From Chitinophaga filiformis (GTDB lineage Bacteria > Bacteroidota > Bacteroidia > Chitinophagales > Chitinophagaceae), in the NCBI RefSeq assembly GCF_900102545.1, contig NZ_FNBN01000003.1, positions 1,107,461-1,171,460 on the forward strand: 64,000 bases of DNA, written 5' to 3'. Shown piece after piece: positions 51,191 through 60,328 of this stretch. The position numbers were made by a program, and so were the translations under genes. The notes beneath the pieces were generated by a model that was not told the DNA's origin, searched no databases, and worked only from the letters and a program-made list of their open reading frames with translations. Positions within the stretch are counted from its first letter, which is position 1, and every line of letters begins with the position of its first letter.

Positions 51191-54103
51191 ATGTTCAGAA
51201 ACAAACGATGGGCGCTGTCGGCGGTCTTAGGGATATTATACCTGGCAGCAAACGGACAGGAAAAGATCATGACCTTAAACAGCAGCAATGCGGCCGTGAA
51301 CTGGAAAGTAAAAGCGGCAGCGGAGCTGGGACAGACAACGGATATTCATACAACAGCTTATAATGATCAGGACTGGGTGAAAGGGATCGTACCCGGGACG
51401 GTGTTCGGCTCATTTGTGGCGGCGGGATTGGAGAAAGATCCTGATTATGCGGATAACATTTACCAGGTAGATAAAGCGAAGTATGACCGGGACTTCTGGT
51501 ATCGCAGCACGTTTACATTTTCCCGCCGGAAGGCAGGAGAGCAGCAATGGCTCAATTTTGAAGGCGTGAACAGGAAAGCGGAAGTATTCCTGAATGGCCA
51601 TCGGCTTGGTTTACTGGATGGTTTTATGGACCGGGGAAAGTTTGATGTGACGAACCTGTTACGGTATGATCAGCCGAATGTACTGGCTTTGCTGGTGAGT
51701 TGGCCGGGGACGCCTATTGTGAACTATTCAAGTCCTACGTATATCTCCAGTGCCAGTTGGGACTGGATGCCTTATGTACCCGGACTGAACATGGGTATTA
51801 CAGATGATGTATACATTACCGGTTCCGGTGCTATTACTATCCAGGATCCGTGGGTACGCACCAGCAGTGCCGATACGGCGCTGGCGAAACTGAGTGTTTC
51901 GATGGAGTTGGAGAATCATTCTGCACAGGCGCAGGAGGGTACCATTTCCGGCACGATTCAGCCCGGTAATATCCGTTTCTCCAAAAATATAAAGCTATCA
52001 GCCGGACAGACGGAACAAGTCTCTTTTCAGCCGGAAATAGCCCATCCACAGCTTTGGTGGCCGAACGGGTATGGTAGTCAGCCGTTATATACCTGCGATC
52101 TGCAATTCACCGTAAAAGACAGCGCATCTGACAGCCGAAAAGTGACTTTTGGTGTGAGACGTTTCAGTTATGATACCACCGGTGGTGTGTTGCATATCTA
52201 CATCAACGGACAAAAGATCTTCATCAAGGGCGGTAACTGGGGGATGTCTGAGTACCTGTTACGTTGCCGGGGCAGTGAATATGATACGAAGCTAAAGCTG
52301 CATCGGGAGATGAATTTTAATATGGTGCGCAACTGGATCGGGAGTACGACAGATGAAGAATTCTATGATGCCTGTGATAAATATGGCTTGCTGGTATGGG
52401 ATGATTTCTGGTTAAATTCACATCCGAACCTGCCCAAAGATGTCTTTGCTTTCAACAGGAATGCGGTTGAGAAGATCAAGCGGCTTCGTAATCATGCCAG
52501 TATCGCGGTATGGTGTGGCGATAATGAGGGGTATCCTTTACCCCCCTTGAACAACTGGCTGAAAGAGGACGTCGGCACGTTTGATGGGAATGACCGTTTG
52601 TATCAGGCGAACTCTCATGCTGATGGTCTGACGGGTAGTGGTCCGTGGACGAACTTTGCACCCGCCTGGTATTTTACCAGATTTCCCGGTGGATTTGGCG
52701 GTACGCCCGGATGGGGACTGCGTACAGAGATCGGCACAGCGGTGTTTCCTTCTTTTGAAAGCTTTAAACAGTTTATGCCAGATAGCAGCTGGTGGCCACG
52801 TAATAAAATGTGGGACCTGCATTTCTTTGGTCCTTCGGCGGCTAATGCTGGTCCGGACAGATATGACGAAGCGATCAGCAAAGGTTACGGTACAGCCAGT
52901 GGTATTGAAGACTATTGCCGGAAGGCTCAGCTGGTGAATATTGAAGTCAATAAGGCGATGTATGAGGGTTGGTTACATAATATGTGGAATGATGCTTCGG
53001 GTATCATGACCTGGATGAGTCAGTCGGCTTACCCAAGTATGGTATGGCAGACTTACGACTACTACTATGACCTGACAGGCGCTTACTGGGGCGTGAAAAA
53101 AGCCTGTGAGCCTTTGCACATACAATGGAGTGCGGCAGATAATTCCGTAAAGGTGGTGAATACTACTTTACAGGATTATAGTAACCTGAAGGCGGAAGCG
53201 ATTGTATATAACATGGATGGAACGGTGGCCAGGCAAATTGGTCAGACGGCGACTATCCGTGCTGTTGCCAACAATACCACACCTTGTTTTGATTTGAATT
53301 TTAATGCCGATAACCTGGCCTTCAGGAAAACAGTGGTTGCTTCCTCTTCTTCCCCGGAGAGCGCAGGTGCTGCTGCTGTAGCAGATGGTAGTGTTGGTTC
53401 CCGTTGGAGCAGTAACTATAACGACAATGAGTGGATCTATGTGGATCTGGGTGTTGCGCAGGAGATCAGTAATGTCGTATTGATCTGGGAAGATGCACAT
53501 GCGGCTGCTTATAGTTTACAGGTCTCTGATGATGCGCAGTCCTGGACAGATGTCTATAAGACAGAGACAGGTAAAGGCGGTACGGAAACTATTACCTTAC
53601 AGGCGGTGAAAGCGCGTTATGTAAGAATGCTGGGACGTAAACGGGCTTCACAATGGGGGTATTCTTTATATGAGTTGGAGATATATGGTAAACGTAGTAC
53701 AAGCCTTTCAGATGTACAATTTATACGCTTGCGCCTGAGTGATGCGAAAGGCAATCTGCAATCTGATAATTTCTACTGGAGAGGCAACCGGAATGGTGAT
53801 TATACAGCGTTGAATCAATTACCGGCTGTACAGCTGAAGGTAAGTTCGAAGGCGGTGCAGGTGAGTGATAGTACGCGCATTACAGCGACGGTGAGCAATC
53901 CTTCCAATGCCGCAGGACCTGCATTTGCGGTCTGTGTGCAGGTGGTAAGAGCGAGTGACAATGAGCGGGTATTGCCGGTGGTGATGAGTGATAACTATTT
54001 CACTTTACTGAAGGGGGAGAGTAAGCAGGTGGAGGTTTCTTTTGAGAGGAGATTGCTGGAGAGTGGTGGGTATAAGTTGATTGTTATGCCTTATAATAAA
54101 TAG
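51191..54103 (+). CDS. GH2 family exo-glycosidase (beta-mannosidase/exo-glucosaminidase-like) with discoidin domain
   Basis: A 970-residue exported enzyme (signal to about residue 22, LAANGQ). GH2 layout: sugar-binding jelly roll (FNFEGV-like LNFEGVNRKAEVFLNGHRLG), immunoglobulin-like domain, then TIM barrel with KGGNWGMSEYLLRC, RNWIGSTTDEEFYDACDKYG and RNHASIAVWCGDNEGYPL, whose Glu is the expected acid/base. About residues 705-835 add an F5/8 type C domain (AVADGSVGSRWSSNYNDNEW...YVDLG...ARYVRMLG). The WCGDNEG variant resembles mannosidase-type and CsxA-like GH2 members. It could trim the beta-mannose or glucosamine core of N-glycans. Last gene of the P4 operon. Confidence 0.85.
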   Translation: MFRNKRWALSAVLGILYLAANGQEKIMTLNSSNAAVNWKVKAAAELGQTTDIHTTAYNDQDWVKGIVPGTVFGSFVAAGLEKDPDYADNIYQVDKAKYDRDFWYRSTFTFSRRKAGEQQWLNFEGVNRKAEVFLNGHRLGLLDGFMDRGKFDVTNLLRYDQPNVLALLVSWPGTPIVNYSSPTYISSASWDWMPYVPGLNMGITDDVYITGSGAITIQDPWVRTSSADTALAKLSVSMELENHSAQAQEGTISGTIQPGNIRFSKNIKLSAGQTEQVSFQPEIAHPQLWWPNGYGSQPLYTCDLQFTVKDSASDSRKVTFGVRRFSYDTTGGVLHIYINGQKIFIKGGNWGMSEYLLRCRGSEYDTKLKLHREMNFNMVRNWIGSTTDEEFYDACDKYGLLVWDDFWLNSHPNLPKDVFAFNRNAVEKIKRLRNHASIAVWCGDNEGYPLPPLNNWLKEDVGTFDGNDRLYQANSHADGLTGSGPWTNFAPAWYFTRFPGGFGGTPGWGLRTEIGTAVFPSFESFKQFMPDSSWWPRNKMWDLHFFGPSAANAGPDRYDEAISKGYGTASGIEDYCRKAQLVNIEVNKAMYEGWLHNMWNDASGIMTWMSQSAYPSMVWQTYDYYYDLTGAYWGVKKACEPLHIQWSAADNSVKVVNTTLQDYSNLKAEAIVYNMDGTVARQIGQTATIRAVANNTTPCFDLNFNADNLAFRKTVVASSSSPESAGAAAVADGSVGSRWSSNYNDNEWIYVDLGVAQEISNVVLIWEDAHAAAYSLQVSDDAQSWTDVYKTETGKGGTETITLQAVKARYVRMLGRKRASQWGYSLYELEIYGKRSTSLSDVQFIRLRLSDAKGNLQSDNFYWRGNRNGDYTALNQLPAVQLKVSSKAVQVSDSTRITATVSNPSNAAGPAFAVCVQVVRASDNERVLPVVMSDNYFTLLKGESKQVEVSFERRLLESGGYKLIVMPYNK

Positions 54104-54345
54104 CTGGTCTTTTTTTTCATTGCATCGAGGGGTGTATCAAAGTTTTGAAGACGCCCCCTTTTTATATATCAGTAGCAGTAACTTTTTAACAAATCAATTT
54201 GTACACAACTGTAGATGGCAAATGAATGATTGTCATGTGAATAATATCAACTTACTTTCAAGAAGTTATGGTAATTACTTACTAGCTCTAACGGATTCCG
54301 TAGGTACGGCATGTGAATGAAGAATACCTTGCAGATGGTTATTAG

Positions 54346-55233
54346 GTCTATCACATACGTATTCGTTTCGTAAGCAGATACCTCGCTGACATAATCACCG
54401 CAAGAAAGACGGGCGATGCGTATGAAAAAATTATTATAGAAGTAAGGTCAATGCCAACCTTCACAGAAGGGAGGATAAGAGAGGCAATTGGCCAACTAAA
54501 AATGTATCAAGGATTCGTAAAAAATTATAAGCTTGCTCTTGCTTTTCCCGGCAACTTATCAGAGAAAGATAATAAAGCGCTGCAGGAAGCTGGAATTGAA
54601 GTTTGGGATATAAATTTTATAGCTTCCGAATTTGCAAATGAAATCGCTTCCACACCACATCCAATACTTCAACCTTTATTTGCTTCAGCTAAATATGTTG
54701 CTGCGCACGATAAACTAATCAATGAGTTAAAATCTATTAAGCCAGTGAACAAGGATGACGACTGGTCAAAGTATCAAAAGCACATAGAAAAAGTTTTAGA
54801 CTATCTATTTGGGAATGTACTTTCATCACCAATTTCGGAGTTGTCCGACCATTTTAAAATCAATAGGCGGGACTTCATTTTAAGGAACTACGCTGAGAGT
54901 GGTTTTTGGGCTCATCTGAGGAACAGATATTCTGCTGACTTTATAGTTTTAGACGCAAAGAATTATTCCAAGAGCGTTACCAAAAAAGAGGTGTTGCAGA
55001 TATCTAACTATTTGAAAATTCATGGTGCTGGTTTATTCGGAATAATAATCTCGAGGAATGGAGGCGACAAAGGCAGTTACTATACCTGTAGAGAAATCTG
55101 GGCTATAGATAGAAAGTTGGTCATAGTATCAGATGACAATGATATAATCAAGATGATAATTGCAAAAGCTTCGAGTAATGCGCCGGAAGAAATTATTAGA
55201 CAAAAAATAGAAGAATTTCGCTTGTCAATGTAG
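54346..55233 (+). pseudogene. PD-(D/E)XK nuclease-like protein, 5' end missing
   Basis: From the first ATG (54451) the frame gives 260 residues, but coding character continues upstream to the TAG at 54343 (VSRYLADIITARKTGDAYEK, IIIEVRSMP), with no start codon between. The C-terminal domain has the restriction-endonuclease-like order D141 (INRRDFILRNY), D168-A-K170 (DFIVLDAKNY) and a downstream Q/Y helix (EVLQISNYL), as in Mrr-type nucleases. Residues 1-60 resemble a second such fold. The gene probably lost its start; it may still be expressed from 54451. It borders the mannan locus on one side and IS remnants on the other. Confidence 0.6.
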
Positions 55234-55507
55234 CATTACGGCGTTCACAATGGGCAGGCGTTTATAACAACGCTCTTTTAGTGAATGATGCAGCTTAATG
55301 ACTGGTAAACTTTGCTCCGGAATAAGTGATAAGGTTTAGAGCGGAACGTTGATAAACTTTGGTCGGAGTAGGCAATTTGGGTTATTCGTTTCTCTAATTC
55401 AAAGATAAAAAGATATAATTTATCGTAAACACCCGAGATAGAGGCGTATGGATTTTATCAGAATAAAATCGTAGTAATCAATTTGAGGATTTCCAGTTGT
55501 GTGGGAG
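55234..55507. other. Intergenic, no gene seen
   Basis: A 274-base stretch between the nuclease-like gene and IS66 remnants. No gene or clear structure was found. Confidence 0.35.
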
Positions 55508-56035
55508 TTACTCGCTAAGTCTGTTCACGGAATGGTTATTAATTCGCTCAAAGATATCTTTCAGCCATTCATAAGGGTTTACATTGTTCATAGCACAGGT
55601 ACCAATGAGGCTATATAACATTACCAGGCGATGATCTCCTTTTCACTACCTGCAAATAAGAAGTTTTTTCGTCCCAATGCGATAAGACGTATATTTCTCT
55701 CCACCGGATTATTATCGGGGTTAAGCATTCCATCCTTAACATAATAGGATAGTCTATCTCATCTTTCCAGGGAGTTAGACCAGAGCACGGGATCGTACAC
55801 CAGTGATTCAAACGTCCCCCTTCTTTAATCGCTTATAATACATGGCAAAGCCATCACCTTCAAAGCTTAATAGCTTTATGGCATTGCGTCGTTTACTCAA
55901 GAATATATAAATGTCTCCATTCAATACATCCTGGCCCATGCAGTATTTTACCATTGCAGCAAGGCCATGGAATGATTTGCGCATATCAGCAGGTTCACTG
56001 CAAAACAAATACCGGTTGGTTGAGCATATGTGCAT
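55508..56035 (-). mobile_element. IS66 family remnant (TnpB fragment plus TnpC C-terminus)
   Basis: On the minus strand, 56035 to about 55808 encodes RYLFCSEPADMRKSFHGLAA, MVKYCMGQDVLNGDIYIFLS and RRNAIKLLSFEGDGFAMYYK, the IS66 TnpB protein. It is followed at once by pieces of the TnpC transposase C-terminus: DGMLNPDNNPVERNIRLIAL, GRKNFLFAGSEKE and, after a frameshift, LYSLIGTCAMNNVNPYEWLK and DIFERINNHSVNRLSE. Most of TnpC, including its catalytic core, is deleted, so the element is dead. Confidence 0.85.
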
Positions 56036-56057
56036 CCTGTATTAACAACTGTGTAGT

Positions 56058-56129
56058 CGGTAATTAACAGTGCACAGTTTTCGGTAAATAGGAGTGCACA
56101 AAAAATGGTAAATAAGAGTGCACAATGTG
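56058..56129. repeat. Three tandem 24-bp repeats (possible IS end)
   Basis: Units start at 56058, 56082 and 56106, each with (C/T)GGTAA(A/T)TA(A/G)-(C/G)AGTGCACA. The reverse complement begins TGTGCACT. Tandem subterminal repeats with TGTGCACT-like ends occur in IS21-family elements, so this may be a solo IS end; no istA or istB gene is seen. Confidence 0.7.
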
Positions 56130-56313
56130 ATAACAAAGGATACCCAATCCGGGAATAAAAATACAGGGTTTTAAGCGGTTTTACAGAAGATTGTTTTGCG
56201 GTTCTTCAGCCTGAAGCTCTGCCCGGATAGTATGCCCGAATTTAAGCCCAATGATAAGATCATTCGACTGGAGCTGATACTATTTAATTTAAAGTGACTG
56301 TTTGGCTCTCCGG

Positions 56314-56457
56314 ATGAAGATGAAGGATAAATATCTTTGCGACATGTTAAAGTGCACGATCGGCAAGAGGGCTAAAGAACTTATTCACTCGGGTCGAGCG
56401 GAAATGCAGCTGACCCAAATAGACACCATATATAAGTTAGCCAAGTTAGCCCACTGA
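56314..56457 (+). pseudogene. Short AraC-type helix-turn-helix fragment
   Basis: A 47-codon frame, KDKYLCDMLKCTIGKRAKEL, IHSGRAEMQLTQIDTIYKLA. The order matches the first helix-turn-helix of AraC regulators (YLSDMLK...GKTAKEHIH...I..IA). The rest of the domain and the N-terminal part are missing. Probably debris of a regulator gene in the IS-rich gap. Confidence 0.4.
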
Positions 56458-56585
56458 GATATGCTGTTACATTGACGATAAATTTACTTTAAGACATACC
56501 CTACGTTTGTCCTCTCTTATTATTGTGGGTATATCTGTTTTTTAGGTATATTAGCCAATAGTCTTTTAGTAAAGTATTATTACCG

Positions 56586-58766
56586 ATGGAACTTTTCAGA
56601 CCAGATACCCCAATTAAGGGAAAAAGCGAAGATAGATTTCAACGCTATGAATTTGCGTCACGCATTGCAGACATTGTTTCAAAGGGAAAATATCCGCAAA
56701 GCCTTGTTGTGGGTATATATGGAAAATGGGGTGAAGGAAAGTCTTCTGTTATCAACTGCATTCATTCCGAAATAAACAACCGGTATCCTGAAGGCGGAAA
56801 AGAGCCGGGGCCAACGGTTATCCATTTCAATCCATGGATTTTCCCCGATGAGAACCAGTTGTTAAAAATTTTCTTTACCACGATCGCCAAGGCGCTGGGC
56901 AAAAAGGCAAAATCCAAAAAGCAGCAACTATTCGGTTTAATAAGTACCTATACAGAAAGCCTCGGTATTATCTTGGATTTAGTTGGAGAATTCTCCCCGG
57001 TCCCTATGGCAGGGAAGGTGGCAAAAGCAGCTGGGACGGTCGTTAAGGCTACAAAAGGTGTTACTGACAAATTTAAGGATGATAGTTTAGAGTCATTAAA
57101 AGAACGAATCGATAAAATCATCATCGACTCCGGCACCAATATGGTGATTTTCATTGACGACATTGACAGGCTGGACATTCGTGAAACCCAAGTCGTTTTC
57201 AAGCTTGTTAAGTTACTGGCTGGCTTTCCCAGAACAGCCTATGTACTGGCTTTTGACGACGAGCTGGTCGCCAAATCTCTGGCAGAACAATATGCATCAT
57301 CTGCCCATAAGCAGCCCGGGTACACCTTCCTGGAAAAAATAATTCAAATCCCCTTACACCTGCCCAAAACAGAGTCAAGTACCTTGCGCCAATTTGCCCT
57401 TGAGCTCATTCAGAAAGTTCACCAACAAATAAATATCCAGTTAACGAAAAAAGAATGGGCTGAATTTTTAATACGGTTTGATATGGCATTTATTCCGGCG
57501 ATAACTAATCCCAGGGGGGCCATTCTTTATGCCAACAGCATCGGATTTGTCATTCCCCTTATCGGTAAGGAAGTCAATATACCGGACCTGATGTTGCTGG
57601 AAGCAATAAAGACCTTCTACCCGGATATTTACCATTTTATCCGCAATAATCCCGAGCACATGTTGCGTAAAAAGGAAGATGGTGAAAGAAGCAGGCAAAT
57701 AGTTGCTGATTTCAATGCGTTTCTTAGTAGGCATGCGCCTGCCAACGTTCACTTCACCTATGTATTAAGACAGCTTTTCCCGCTGCTCTACGTACATGGC
57801 AGTGCTGATGAAGATAGCTGGTTCCGGGAAAAGCGGATTTGTTCTGCCAAATACTTCGATAGATACTTTACATATTCCGTCCAACCTGGGGAGATTTCCG
57901 ACGTCTTCTTTAACGAAACGATGAATAAACTGTTTAGCAATGATTTAGATACTGCTACGGAATATTTCAGGGGCACTTTTTCCAAACTGGAAGTCAGTAC
58001 CTTTCTCTACAAACTCAATATACACTCAGCATCTCTGGTGGAAGACCAGATTTTTCAGTTAGGGCTAATCCTGCGAAATGTAGTAGGCGACTTTGTTGAC
58101 AAGGATAACGATGAGTTGTTTCCTACTTCGAATAGAATTATCCAATTGATCACTTCACTCGCAAAGTTGTTACCAGTAGGCCAACGCGGCACCTATACTA
58201 AAGAGATATTGAGCACTATCCAACCCTTTGAGGCTTCATGTGAAGCAACTAGGAGTTTCCTTGGGACGTTTGTCGAATACCTAGGCGAAAAAACTGAACT
58301 GAACGCTCTTTCGACAATCTGTTACGAGCAGCTTGTGCTTCGTTACAAGGAATTCCTTGCAGCTGATGGAAAATTGGGACAACTGCGCAACAGCTCTATC
58401 TGGCAAGTATTGCACGCCTACTACCAGACAGGGCAGAGAAACGCGGTTAGAAGCTTTGTAAAAGCCGAGTTAATGATCAATCAACGGTTTGCAGTGCGAA
58501 TCATTCAAATGTGCTCAAGAATTACTTATCCTCCATCCACCCCGGACAAATATGAGCTACAGCTCCTAAGCAATACAAAAGAAAATATCGAAAAGCTGAT
58601 ATCGATGGAGGAACTATATAATTCAACTTCCTTCTTCTACGGGGAAGTAACCCCTGGTTCGCTCATGAATCCCGCTAAAGGAAGTTCGTATGATTACGTT
58701 GCTATAGAGATATTTCAAAAGTTCTGTCGTAATGGAGGAAAACTACCCCAAGAGGAAGATGACTAG
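56586..58766 (+). CDS. KAP family P-loop NTPase
   Basis: A 726-residue P-loop NTPase of the KAP type. Walker A is GKWGEGKS (residues 46-53) and Walker B lies in MVIFIDDIDRLD (186-197). Between them is a hydrophobic segment (about 125-155, SLGIILDLVGEFSPVPMAGK), the membrane-insertion position typical of KAP proteins. FNPWIFPDENQ after Walker A is another family hallmark. KAP NTPases are patchily distributed, often on mobile DNA, and several anti-phage systems use them. The C-terminal 400 residues are helical and unassigned. It is the only plus-strand gene of the island after the IS remnant, flanked downstream by repeat copy B. Confidence 0.85.
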   Translation: MELFRPDTPIKGKSEDRFQRYEFASRIADIVSKGKYPQSLVVGIYGKWGEGKSSVINCIHSEINNRYPEGGKEPGPTVIHFNPWIFPDENQLLKIFFTTIAKALGKKAKSKKQQLFGLISTYTESLGIILDLVGEFSPVPMAGKVAKAAGTVVKATKGVTDKFKDDSLESLKERIDKIIIDSGTNMVIFIDDIDRLDIRETQVVFKLVKLLAGFPRTAYVLAFDDELVAKSLAEQYASSAHKQPGYTFLEKIIQIPLHLPKTESSTLRQFALELIQKVHQQINIQLTKKEWAEFLIRFDMAFIPAITNPRGAILYANSIGFVIPLIGKEVNIPDLMLLEAIKTFYPDIYHFIRNNPEHMLRKKEDGERSRQIVADFNAFLSRHAPANVHFTYVLRQLFPLLYVHGSADEDSWFREKRICSAKYFDRYFTYSVQPGEISDVFFNETMNKLFSNDLDTATEYFRGTFSKLEVSTFLYKLNIHSASLVEDQIFQLGLILRNVVGDFVDKDNDELFPTSNRIIQLITSLAKLLPVGQRGTYTKEILSTIQPFEASCEATRSFLGTFVEYLGEKTELNALSTICYEQLVLRYKEFLAADGKLGQLRNSSIWQVLHAYYQTGQRNAVRSFVKAELMINQRFAVRIIQMCSRITYPPSTPDKYELQLLSNTKENIEKLISMEELYNSTSFFYGEVTPGSLMNPAKGSSYDYVAIEIFQKFCRNGGKLPQEEDD

Positions 58767-59293
58767 TCCGCGCCAGGAGATCAAAATACTGCAGCGCAGC
58801 TACTATGATTTGCAATAGGTATCAACTTATGTACATAGAATTTTAGCATAAATAAACATGTTATAATCGTTAGAAATCGGCCGTCGCGCAGCCATCGAAA
58901 GCCTTTTCCATATAAAAATATTCAATTGAAATCTCTAGGCAAAAAGACGAAGGCGACGGGTACAATTCCAGGCAATTACCGGACCCAGTATAGGGAGATT
59001 TCCACTAGATGTTGGGGGACATTGGGCGATGTTGACCAATTAAACGAAATATTGAATTATGCCTCATCTTAGCCATGCCAGTGCGTGTTCAGCAGTGGGT
59101 GCTTCCCATGTACAGGCATCCACCTGATTGACTTAGCGACTTTTATCTAATTGGTCCTTTAAAAGCGCTTCCGGTAAATTGCGAGGTTTGTTGTTCATGG
59201 ATGGTCCTAATTATTGTAACAAAAACAAAAATGTTTGTAAACTGTCTAAAGAGTCATTGGCCTGCCAGCGGGGGACAATAATCTCCGTTTCCG
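58767..59293. other. Intergenic, no gene called
   Basis: This region follows the KAP gene. It contains an 8-bp inverted repeat GAAATCTC (58928-58935) / GAGATTTC (58995-59002) enclosing about 60 bases, but no convincing gene. Short frames over it look like chance. Confidence 0.35.
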
Positions 59294-59360
59294 TAGCCCA
59301 ACGTTTGTTGTCGGTCAGAAGACACGACACGGCGTCGGGAAGGCCAGCGTTAGCTGAAAA
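59294..59360 (+). repeat. Dispersed structured repeat, copy B
   Basis: Core TTGTCGGTCAGAAGACACGA then CACGGCGTCGGGAAGGCCAG. Outer arms AGCCCAACG (59295-59303) and CGTTAGCT (59348-59355) are near-complementary, so the element folds. It lies between convergent genes, the plus-strand KAP gene and the minus-strand nuclease-like gene. Confidence 0.75.
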
Positions 59361-59382
59361 CTAATTTCAAAAGCGATGACAA

Positions 59383-60285
59383 TCATTTCCTATAGAGAAT
59401 CATCATTTTAATACCATATTGAACCTTTAATCTACGGGCAAATGATATCACGGTTCCCCAAAAATCGTCGTCATTAATATATGGTTGATAACTCCCCATT
59501 CCTGCATCCTCCGCCACAAAATCATTTATAAACATATAAAATCTTTCCGGACTAAAGCCCGGGATATCCCGATAATATACATCATTCAATATTCTTAGCC
59601 ATTGAGAGGAGAGCCGGAAGTCTTCATTCAGAACTTCTCCGCCATGCCAAGCCACATCACCTCCTGACTGTGAAAATGAATAATGATGCTTTTCCGTATT
59701 TACAGTTGTATGAGGAGGAATCGAAATATGATGACGAAGAAAGGGGTTATACCCTATTTTAAGATTGCGGGAGACCGCTGGATCATAAATTTCAATTTCT
59801 TTTAGCATAAAAGGATCTTCTGGCCACCATCTCCTAAACCATTTAACGTTTAATGCCGCTTCATACTCTGATAGACTGAGCGTAAGTGGGGCTACATATA
59901 AACCGAACTGGTGAGGCGGGTTATGTAAGCGACACAATATGTTATGCTGAAAGTCCTGCGCGGTGGCGGCCTTTTTCCTTAAGGGAAAATATAAGATCGG
60001 ATTACCCGCTAGAAGGTTTTGTTGCCGGAAAGAAATAATCCCAGATAGTGACTGCCGCAGAAAACGTGGCAGTATCCGAGCATCGGGATTTAATCCCTGC
60101 GACACTTTAAACTGAAGATAAATGGGGAAAAAACGGTCAAAAAGTTTGTCAGCACCCGTAGCCTGTTCATCAACTGAGATCAGGCGATATCGATCTGACC
60201 AAAACGGGGTAATACAACCTAAATACGAAGCGACATCCGCTTCAATTTGATTTTCGCTTAATTGACTAGGAATTGTGAACGACAT
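59383..60285 (-). CDS. Unknown protein with a possible QxK nuclease core
   Basis: A 300-residue soluble protein. The first 65 residues fit the restriction-endonuclease-like fold: E15 (ENQIEADVASYLG), D46 in TGADKLFDRFF, and Q58-F-K60 in PIYLQFKVSQG, as in Mrr-like enzymes where the acidic residue of (D/E)xK is Gln. The remainder is aromatic-rich and unassigned. It follows the KAP-like NTPase by 43 bases on the same strand, so the two look like an operon with an ATPase and a candidate effector. Nuclease activity is inference. Confidence 0.5.
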   Translation of the reverse strand: MSFTIPSQLSENQIEADVASYLGCITPFWSDRYRLISVDEQATGADKLFDRFFPIYLQFKVSQGLNPDARILPRFLRQSLSGIISFRQQNLLAGNPILYFPLRKKAATAQDFQHNILCRLHNPPHQFGLYVAPLTLSLSEYEAALNVKWFRRWWPEDPFMLKEIEIYDPAVSRNLKIGYNPFLRHHISIPPHTTVNTEKHHYSFSQSGGDVAWHGGEVLNEDFRLSSQWLRILNDVYYRDIPGFSPERFYMFINDFVAEDAGMGSYQPYINDDDFWGTVISFARRLKVQYGIKMMILYRK

Positions 60286-60328
60286 ACTTATTGTTATGGT
60301 TATATGTAAATATCGTTAGGGATTATCC

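Noticed and set aside
54081..54320. 79-codon ORF after the GH2 gene
   Set aside because: It overlaps the end of GH2 and runs through A/T-rich DNA with low-complexity residues; judged spurious.
56058..56129. 24-bp repeats considered as a CRISPR or toxin-antitoxin operator
   Set aside because: Only three directly adjacent copies without spacers, and no antitoxin-like gene next to them; an IS end fits better.
59179..59364. 61-codon ORF over repeat copy B
   Set aside because: The frame ends inside the structured repeat and matches no family; the repeat explains the sequence better.
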